From: Arthrobacter alpinus
Lineage (GTDB): Bacteria; Actinomycetota; Actinomycetes; Actinomycetales; Micrococcaceae
DNA: 64,000 nt
Direction: 5' to 3'
Assembly (NCBI RefSeq): GCF_001445575.1
Contig: NZ_CP013200.1
Location: forward strand, 1,612,001-1,676,000
Each line of letters starts with the position of its first letter. The stretch's first letter is position 1. Both the position numbers and the translations under genes were made by a program. This document shows positions 58,646 to 64,000 of this stretch, piece by piece. Under the pieces are notes generated by a model. The model had not been told where the DNA came from. It did not search any database and saw only the letters and a program-made list of their open reading frames with translations.

Positions 58646-59376
58646 CCTAAGTTCTCCCAAACACTTTGCACCGCGGCACTGTCTTCCTCTGAACGACGCA
58701 GGATGCGGCTCAGGATATCCAAACGATGGGACGCTAGCGAGACCAGCGAGCTGGTAGGCGTCCCGCGTAGGGCATTTTCCCGAGAACCCGGCACCCACCC
58801 CGCCTCGGTGGGGGACAAGAAGCCGGTGGAAACCAGCCCGTTGGTCAGTCCCACCTCGGCAATTCGGGCACTCGCAATGGCAAGTTCGGCGGTGAGCCGA
58901 TTGGCGCTGATTTGGGCCGACAAATTTTGCGGGGCAATGGCCGCCTGCCGGGCAACTTTCACACGAAGATCCGAGCTGTCGACCGCATCGAGCCAGGCGC
59001 GCACGGAGGATTTATGGTGTCCCGGTGATAACTGCACGGGCAGGGGAGCGGTGAGATTCTCCGCGGCCCCATTGCGATTCAAAATTTCCTGAAGCAGATC
59101 TGCATCGGAAATTTGGCTGAGCAGTTCAGCTTCGGTTGGTGGCTTCATCCCAGACGAGAGGTCCTCGAAGTGCGGGAATTCGCTTAGGGTTGCCACTACT
59201 GGCAGATCAAGGGAACGGCTCACAGCAGCAACCGTAGCCAGCGAAACCCGCCCACGCACCAATTGCTGAGCCAGGGTAGAGCGTTTGATGCCGGCGGCAC
59301 GACACACGGCCGCCTGCGTGGTGGCACCAGCAACGGAGCTCAGCCATTGCAGGAAGAATTTTGCCGGGACAGTCAC
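58642..59376 (-). CDS. HTH (XRE-like) regulator
   Basis: A 244-residue protein starting GTG 59376. The N-terminal HTH region has AAVCRAAGIKRSTLAQQLVR, then GRVSLATVAAVSRSLDLPVV, matching XRE-type domains. A second part (about 75-244) starts PPTEAELLSQISDADLLQEI and contains further helix-rich sequence (LRVKVARQAAIAPQNLSAQI) that looks like a second HTH-like segment. It overlaps the membrane-protein gene by ATGA. Targets are unknown. Confidence 0.7.
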   Translation of the reverse strand: MTVPAKFFLQWLSSVAGATTQAAVCRAAGIKRSTLAQQLVRGRVSLATVAAVSRSLDLPVVATLSEFPHFEDLSSGMKPPTEAELLSQISDADLLQEILNRNGAAENLTAPLPVQLSPGHHKSSVRAWLDAVDSSDLRVKVARQAAIAPQNLSAQISANRLTAELAIASARIAEVGLTNGLVSTGFLSPTEAGWVPGSRENALRGTPTSSLVSLASHRLDILSRILRRSEEDSAAVQSVWENLG

Positions 59377-59451
59377 GGCCGCAATCCTACGCCAAAGGTG
59401 TCAAAGGTGATTGTGGCAGGGAAACACTCCACAACGGGCACAGTTACTTGC

Positions 59452-59844
59452 CTAGTCATCCTGCGAATCGACGATGCCACGGAAACGCGAGCCCACGCCG
59501 TCGTACTCGCTGCGCCGCCACCCGGCCTGCGGATCAGGCAGCTCGGAGTTCTCATGGAAATCGCAAATCACGTAGGTGAATTCCGGCCACCACTTCTTGG
59601 GCCGTGCTACCTCGAGGAAGTCGCAGAGGTAACAGCGCAGATCCACCCAGATGGGGCGCTTGCCCGTGGCGTTGGCGCGCGACTGGGCGAGCCAAGCAGG
59701 CGGGTTGGCGTCAAGGGCGGCAACCTCGGAAGCACTCATGCGCGAGGGGATGCCGTTGCGGGCAGCCATTTCCGGCGGAATGTTCAGGGCCTGGGCCACT
59801 TGCCGGCGGTTCAGTGAGGAGTGCGAGGAAGAGTTGTTTGCCAT
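59452..59844 (-). CDS. Conserved hypothetical protein
   Basis: A 130-residue soluble protein from ATG 59844. It contains SLNRRQVAQALNIPPEMAAR, which looks like a small DNA-binding-like or helical segment, and WVDLRCYLCDFLEVARPKKW with two Cys, then FTYVICDFHENSELPDPQAG. I do not recognise a family with confidence. It is divergent from the DUF4193 gene with about 300 bases between; that space holds the promoters of both and no other visible gene. Confidence 0.6.
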   Translation of the reverse strand: MANNSSSHSSLNRRQVAQALNIPPEMAARNGIPSRMSASEVAALDANPPAWLAQSRANATGKRPIWVDLRCYLCDFLEVARPKKWWPEFTYVICDFHENSELPDPQAGWRRSEYDGVGSRFRGIVDSQDD

Positions 59845-60147
59845 GGTGTTATCAAGAATAGGGTGAAGCGTCCGTGCTGGCGATTCCTGATGCCCCTTGT
59901 CAGTGCTGCGGGGGCCCTGTAGGGGGTGGAGGGGCGGCTCGCCGACGGTGAGAATGGCCACAATTAGAGGGAGTGGGGGAGAAGATTTCCAAGAAATTCG
60001 CCGGGAATACAACAAATTTGCGCACCATCCCCTATGCTGTGGGAAAACATCAGGGAATTTAGAGCCCAAATCCGGCCTTGTAGGGCTAGTATGGGGCGCT
60101 GAAACACCCCGCCAATACCACGAGCACCTCAGGAGTTTGAAAACCGC

Positions 60148-60447
60148 ATGGCAACGGATTACGACGCACCCCGCAACAAGGACGAAGACCACGAGACAGA
60201 GTCGCTTCAGGCGCTCCAGGTTCAGCGTGGCGGTGCACAGACGGCGCATATTGACGTCGAAGATTCAGACACGGCCGAAGGCATGGATCTGCCTGGCGCC
60301 GACCTCTCCAACGAAGAGTTGGTGGTTCAGGTCATTCCTGCACAGGATGACGAATTCACCTGTTCTTCCTGCTTCTTGGTTCGCCACCGCAGCCAGGTTG
60401 CCCGCGAAAAGAACGGCATGTTCTTCTGCAAGGACTGTGAAGGCTAA
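60148..60447 (+). CDS. DUF4193 small zinc-ribbon-like protein
   Basis: A 99-residue acidic protein. The N-terminus MATDYDAPRNKDEDHETESL and the C-terminal CSSCFLVRHRSQVAREKNG, then MFFCKDCEG, are typical of the actinobacterial DUF4193 family. The two CxxC pairs probably bind zinc. The family is highly conserved in actinobacteria but has no established function. Confidence 0.85.
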   Translation: MATDYDAPRNKDEDHETESLQALQVQRGGAQTAHIDVEDSDTAEGMDLPGADLSNEELVVQVIPAQDDEFTCSSCFLVRHRSQVAREKNGMFFCKDCEG

Positions 60448-60515
60448 AGTACGCTCGCTATGCAGCGCTTTTCAATGAAGCGCTGCGCTTAACGGCGGAC
60501 TTCGAGGAAAGCTTG

Positions 60516-62183
60516 GTGCGGATCATGACCGAACGTGTGCAGGAACTGTTAGGCGCCTTCTCTGGCCCCGAAGCCAATGCCGCGGTGCTGCTCTGCGATC
60601 GGCATCCCGCTGGCGACATTGCTTTCACGGTCATTGACGCCAACCTGGAATCGGTGGACATCAGTTACGGCGAACTGCGGGAGAAATCCATGCGGTTCGC
60701 CGCCGCTTTGTCCTCCTTGGGCGTGCGGCCCGGAGATCACGTGGCCACCCTCATGGGCAAGTCGGCCGAATTGGTTGTTGCATTGCTGGGCATCTGGCGC
60801 CTGGGTGCTGTGAATGTTCCGCTGTTCACGGCCTTCGCCCATGACGCCATTGATTTCCGCCTTCAGGCCAGCGGCGCGCGTCTGATTATTTGCGACGCCG
60901 ATCAGCGCCGCAAGCTGACCCCTCCCGGGGAGATTCCCACCGACGCCTCCCGCCCTGTCATTGTGGCCCGCGGTGATGCTTTCGGTTACGATCACTCGCT
61001 GGCGGAGATGGTCGCCGGGATCGGGGCGTATTCCGGTCTTGCCCCGTTGACTGATATTTACGACGCCGGATCCGTCGCCGTAGGCGGTGCCGGCCCCCTA
61101 GTCCAATTGTTCACCTCCGGAACCACCGGCCCTCCCAAGGGCGTGCCCATTCCGCTGGCGGCAGTGGCCTCTTTTGTTGGGTACCTCGAATTTGGCTTGG
61201 ACGTCCGCGAAGCGGATGTTTTCTGGAACATGGCTGATCCGGGTTGGGCCTATGGACTGTACTATGCGCTGCTGGCTCCCATGGCCGCCGGACAGCGCTC
61301 ATTGCTCCTTACCGCAGGCTTTGACGCCTCTCTGGTCTGGGCCGTGATGGACAAATTTTCGGTCACTAACTTTGCTGCGGCGCCCACGGTGTACCGATCC
61401 TTGCGAGCAGGCTCCACGGCCGGCCAAGGCCACACGCTGCGCCGGGCCTCCAGTGCCGGCGAGCCGCTGACTCCGGACGTTATCGATTGGGGGCGCGAGG
61501 TGTTGGGCGTCGAGGTCCGTGACCACTACGGACAGACCGAGCACGGTATGGTGGCTGGCAACGCGTGGGCTGATGGTCTGCGCGAGCCGCTGCGGCCTGG
61601 TTCGATGGGGCGGGCGCTGCCGGGTTGGAGCGTTGAGGTGTTGTCCAACGAATCCGACACACCAGCCCCGGACATGGTGACCGGGCGAGTGGCCATCAAG
61701 GTGGCGGATAGCCCCTTCATGTGGTTCACCTCCTATGTTGATGCGCCGGAGAAAACCGCTGAACGCTTCACGGCCGACGGCGTTTGGTACGTCACCGGGG
61801 ACGCTGGCAGACGCGACGCCGAGGGCTGCATTTATTTCTCCTCGCGCGATGACGATGTCATCATCATGGCTGGCTACCGCATTGGTCCCTTCGACGTGGA
61901 ATCTGTGCTGGTGACGCATCCGGCCGTTGCTGAAGCAGCCGTCATTGGCACACCAGACGAAATCCGTGGCGAGGTCCTGGAAGCCTTCGTGGTGTTACAC
62001 GAACCGGTGTCCGATCCTGAAGCTTTGGCCGTTGAGCTGCAGCAACTCGTCAAGACGAAATTCGCTGCCCATGCTTATCCTCGGCGCATTCATTTTGTGG
62101 ACGAACTTCCCAAAACGCCCAGCGGTAAGGTCCAACGGTTTATCTTGCGCAAGGATCGTGCAGCCATGACGGACCAGGCGTGA
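60516..62183 (+). CDS. AMP-dependent acyl-CoA synthetase (acetyl-CoA synthetase-like)
   Basis: An adenylate-forming enzyme of about 555 residues that activates a short carboxylic acid to its CoA thioester. The phosphate loop is LFTSGTTGPPKGVPI, then HYGQTEHGM, WYVTGDAGRRD and YRIGPFDVESVL; the catalytic Lys is in KTPSGKVQRF. GTG 60516 is chosen because GAGGAAA (60504-60510) is at good spacing; ATG 60525 is an alternative. Substrate chain length cannot be read, although the fold resembles medium-chain/acetate-type ligases. The gene stands alone, followed by a YrdB-like protein. Confidence 0.85.
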   Translation: MRIMTERVQELLGAFSGPEANAAVLLCDRHPAGDIAFTVIDANLESVDISYGELREKSMRFAAALSSLGVRPGDHVATLMGKSAELVVALLGIWRLGAVNVPLFTAFAHDAIDFRLQASGARLIICDADQRRKLTPPGEIPTDASRPVIVARGDAFGYDHSLAEMVAGIGAYSGLAPLTDIYDAGSVAVGGAGPLVQLFTSGTTGPPKGVPIPLAAVASFVGYLEFGLDVREADVFWNMADPGWAYGLYYALLAPMAAGQRSLLLTAGFDASLVWAVMDKFSVTNFAAAPTVYRSLRAGSTAGQGHTLRRASSAGEPLTPDVIDWGREVLGVEVRDHYGQTEHGMVAGNAWADGLREPLRPGSMGRALPGWSVEVLSNESDTPAPDMVTGRVAIKVADSPFMWFTSYVDAPEKTAERFTADGVWYVTGDAGRRDAEGCIYFSSRDDDVIIMAGYRIGPFDVESVLVTHPAVAEAAVIGTPDEIRGEVLEAFVVLHEPVSDPEALAVELQQLVKTKFAAHAYPRRIHFVDELPKTPSGKVQRFILRKDRAAMTDQA

Positions 62184-62246
62184 CGGACAGCGACCAGGCC
62201 AAGCACAGCCAGCAAAGCCATGACAAGCGCGGGGAACAGGACGAGC

Positions 62247-62837
62247 GTGGAAAATAGCACCACAGTAGGTACTCAGGCCAGCACTGAGTCGGCTCAGGCG
62301 TCTGAAATCCAGGTCGTCGATACGCCGGCTGTTTCGGGCATGGCTGTTGCTACACCGGTTGTCGAGACCCCGGCTGTTGAGAGCCAGGTTGTTGAGGCCC
62401 CGGCTGTTGCGGGCCTGCCCGTGGCTCCGCCCATTACTGCTCCGCCTGTTACTGCGCCGCCTGCTCGCAGGCGGGCCGCAGGAGCAGTTGGAAAGGGTCC
62501 AGCTATTACTGCGGGTCTTGGAGTACTGGGCTTTGCCCTAGAAGTGGCCATGCTGGCTGCTTTTGTCTTCTGGGGATTCAGGCAGGAAAGCCCGTGGGAC
62601 ATGGTCCTGGGTATTGGTGTTCCTGCCATCGTGGTGGTCTTGTGGGGAGTATTTCTTGCGCCCCGAAGCGAACGGCGTCTCAAGCCGGCCGTGGTCCTCT
62701 GGGTTGCCACAGCGCTTTTCTTGCTGGCAGCCGTGGCCCTGTTTGGCGCCAACGCCGCGGTCTTGGGCACCCTGATGGCCGTCTTCTCCGTGGGGTATTT
62801 TGCTGCCTCAGGATATGTGGCCCGCCAAGCCCGCTGA
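62247..62837 (+). CDS. YrdB-like (DUF2568) membrane protein
   Basis: A protein of about 196 residues. A Val/Ala/Pro-rich, low-complexity N-terminal region of some 75 residues (AVESQVVEAPAVAGLPVAPP) precedes four hydrophobic spans, of which VLGFALEVAMLAAFVFWGFR and IGVPAIVVVLWGVFLAPRSE are typical of DUF2568/YrdB. GTG 62247 follows AGGACGA; ATG 62220 would add nine residues but lacks a ribosome site. Function unknown. The long repeat-like N-terminus is unusual for the family. Confidence 0.72.
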   Translation: MENSTTVGTQASTESAQASEIQVVDTPAVSGMAVATPVVETPAVESQVVEAPAVAGLPVAPPITAPPVTAPPARRRAAGAVGKGPAITAGLGVLGFALEVAMLAAFVFWGFRQESPWDMVLGIGVPAIVVVLWGVFLAPRSERRLKPAVVLWVATALFLLAAVALFGANAAVLGTLMAVFSVGYFAASGYVARQAR

Positions 62838-62931
62838 GCAACGCCAGGGCGCCACGTTCAGTGTGCTGAGCTTGCTGTCTTGAATCTCGTGTCCTGAGCT
62901 GGGGCCCTGAAGCTACTGTGCTGAGTGGAGG

Positions 62932-63684
62932 CTACTGTACTGAGTGTGGGCTCATGAGCGAGCCTCCGGTGAGTTCCTGCACCGTACATTCAGTGTGGCT
63001 GCCCACGGATGCCAACCACAGCGAGGCCGCAACTTCATCGCCCAAAGTCTGGGGACCGGCGTCGTTCCCTGAGAGGTCCAGACGTACCTGCAGACCGGCA
63101 CCGAAGCGCGGCCTGCCCACCACCGTGAGTTGAGTATCTAGGCCGATGCCCAGTGATTCAAGGTGGCGCAGAAGCTCGGGATCGTGATCGCTGATGCGGC
63201 TAATACGACCGGCATGGCCGGGATCTAGCTCATCGAGGCGGTGCGAGGGGACCATGGTGATGTTGCCGTGGGCGTCGGGAATGGGGTCGCCGTGCGGGTC
63301 GCGCACAGGATGGCCGAGCTTGGCGCTCATGCGTTCGATGAAGTGATCGGAGACAGCGTGTTCGAGTTGCTCGGCTTCGTCATGCACCTCGTCCCAGGTG
63401 TAGCCCAGCTCCTGGACCAAATACGTCTCCAAAAGCCTGTGCCGGCGCACCATGGACAGGGCCAGGGAGAGGCCCTGAGCGGTCAAGTGGATGGGGCTGT
63501 AAGGCTCGTGATCAACAAGACCCAGATCCTTGAGCTTGCGCACCATTTCCGAAACTGATGAGTTGGCAACGCCGAGCCGGGTAGCCAGCACCGAGGAGGT
63601 GATGGGCTTGTCCTGCCATTCGGTGAAGGCATAAATGACCTTGACGTAGTCTTCGATGCTGGAAGAAGTGGCAGTGTGTTTCAC
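62932..63684 (-). CDS. DtxR/MntR-family metal-dependent regulator
   Basis: A 250-residue regulator. The winged HTH is in SSVLATRLGVANSSVSEMVR, then KLKDLGLVDHEPYSPIHLT; metal-site residues are in the dimerisation helices (RRHRLLETYLVQELG, DEAEQLEHAVSDHF). The C-terminal part is an SH3/FeoA-like domain, as in DtxR/IdeR-length proteins. GTG 63684 is used, since family members begin MKxTATSSSIEDYVK; ATG 63729 is an alternative. It lies directly downstream of an mntH gene, so it is probably a manganese-responsive repressor of that transporter. Confidence 0.85.
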   Translation of the reverse strand: MKHTATSSSIEDYVKVIYAFTEWQDKPITSSVLATRLGVANSSVSEMVRKLKDLGLVDHEPYSPIHLTAQGLSLALSMVRRHRLLETYLVQELGYTWDEVHDEAEQLEHAVSDHFIERMSAKLGHPVRDPHGDPIPDAHGNITMVPSHRLDELDPGHAGRISRISDHDPELLRHLESLGIGLDTQLTVVGRPRFGAGLQVRLDLSGNDAGPQTLGDEVAASLWLASVGSHTECTVQELTGGSLMSPHSVQ

Positions 63685-63701
63685 GTCCTCCAGCCTACCC
63701 G

Positions 63702-64000
63702 CTAGGCCTGCCCAGTGAATGTCAGCCACAGGAGGAGCGCGTTCAGAGCAACGATGAGGACTACGCTGATCAACGCAGCCACGCGGAGCGGGACGCCGTC
63801 GCGGTGCACGCCCATGATTTTCTTGCTGGCGGTCAGCCGCAGGAGCGGTATAAGTGCGAAGGGGATGCCGAAACTCAGGACGATCTGGCTAACAATCAGC
63901 GCCCATGTTGGATCCACGCCCGCTGAGAGCAGGATAATGGCCGGAATCAGGCTGATTACCCGGCGGGTCAGCAACGGGATGCGCACCTTGAGGAGCCCGT
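63702..64000 (-). CDS. mntH: NRAMP-type Mn2+/Fe2+ transporter, C-terminal part, runs off the right edge
   Basis: The frame is open to base 64000 and stops at 63702, so about 98 residues of the C-terminus are seen. RIPLLTRRVISLIPAIILLS and IVSQIVLSFGIPFALIPLLR are the NRAMP segments before the last spans; the end is a final hydrophobic helix (VALISVVLIVALNALLLWL). NRAMP proteins import Mn2+ with protons. The mntR-like gene follows 17 bases later on the same strand. Confidence 0.88.
   Translation of the reverse strand, partial: GLLKVRIPLLTRRVISLIPAIILLSAGVDPTWALIVSQIVLSFGIPFALIPLLRLTASKKIMGVHRDGVPLRVAALISVVLIVALNALLLWLTFTGQA

Overview
The window looks like a chromosomal segment from a Micrococcaceae actinobacterium, most likely Arthrobacter or a close relative. 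The basis is the high-GC codon use, the frequent GTG/TTG starts with GGAGG-type ribosome sites, the prfB-ftsE-ftsX-M23 peptidase-smpB-ssrA gene order, a DUF4193 protein, a Tad pilus operon of actinobacterial type, and an FHA-EccC-like protein. The genus is inferred from these protein features; no database search was run.

Layout. (1) 1-1283, minus: the N-terminal part of an FHA/FtsK-SpoIIIE (EccC-like) protein that runs off the left edge. (2) 1549-28560: a large cell-surface glycan locus. It opens with a galactofuran module (glf, a GlfT2-like polymerase, a two-gene ABC exporter). A DUF6541 membrane protein and an acyltransferase-SGNH protein follow, then genes matching a WbpA/D/E/B route to UDP-di-N-acetylated hexuronic acid, GT4 glycosyltransferases, a Wzx-like flippase, a frameshifted glycosyltransferase, a membrane glycosyltransferase and a second acyltransferase. 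A minus-strand trio (DUF2304, GT2, UDP-GlcNAc 2-epimerase of WecB/WbpI type) would supply the last step of that route. A secreted GH25 muramidase with FG-GAP-like repeats and galE close the block. (3) 29068-33750: more surface-glycan genes (asparagine-synthase-like, GT4, frameshifted polysaccharide pyruvyl transferase) around a fossil in which a decayed 5' part of tadA is joined to a decayed 3' end of galE. (4) 33990-38817: Tad/Flp pilus operon. (5) 38905-48096: conserved housekeeping block prfB, vanW-like, ftsE, ftsX, M23 peptidase (frameshifted), smpB, CtaG-like, GH3 and ssrA (tmRNA). (6) 48437-54825: a very large LPXTG-type (LSNTG) surface protein with SdrD-like B repeats, split by a 1253-bp IS3-family element with perfect ends and a 3-bp target duplication. 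(7) 54947-64000: a large LuxR/LAL regulator (frameshifted), a membrane protein coupled to an HTH regulator, a small conserved protein, DUF4193, an AMP-binding acyl-CoA synthetase, a YrdB-like protein, and an mntH-mntR-like pair at the right edge.

How the genes work together. Most of the left 34 kb builds, decorates and exports envelope polysaccharides: Glf and GalE feed galactofuranose/galactose donors, the WbpA-B-E-D-I set would feed an acidic di-N-acetyl sugar, GTs assemble, ABC and Wzx systems export, and acyl- and pyruvyl transferases decorate. The Tad pilus and the SdrD-like adhesin add protein surface structures. FtsEX with the M23 peptidase, the GH25 and the GH3 enzymes act on peptidoglycan.

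Two general points. Five genes carry a single missing base at or beside a short G/C run, always restorable by adding one base; this pattern suggests indel errors in the consensus, although real decay cannot be excluded. The tadA'-galE' fossil lying between intact galE and intact tadA is what a tandem duplication with breakpoints inside those two genes would leave behind.
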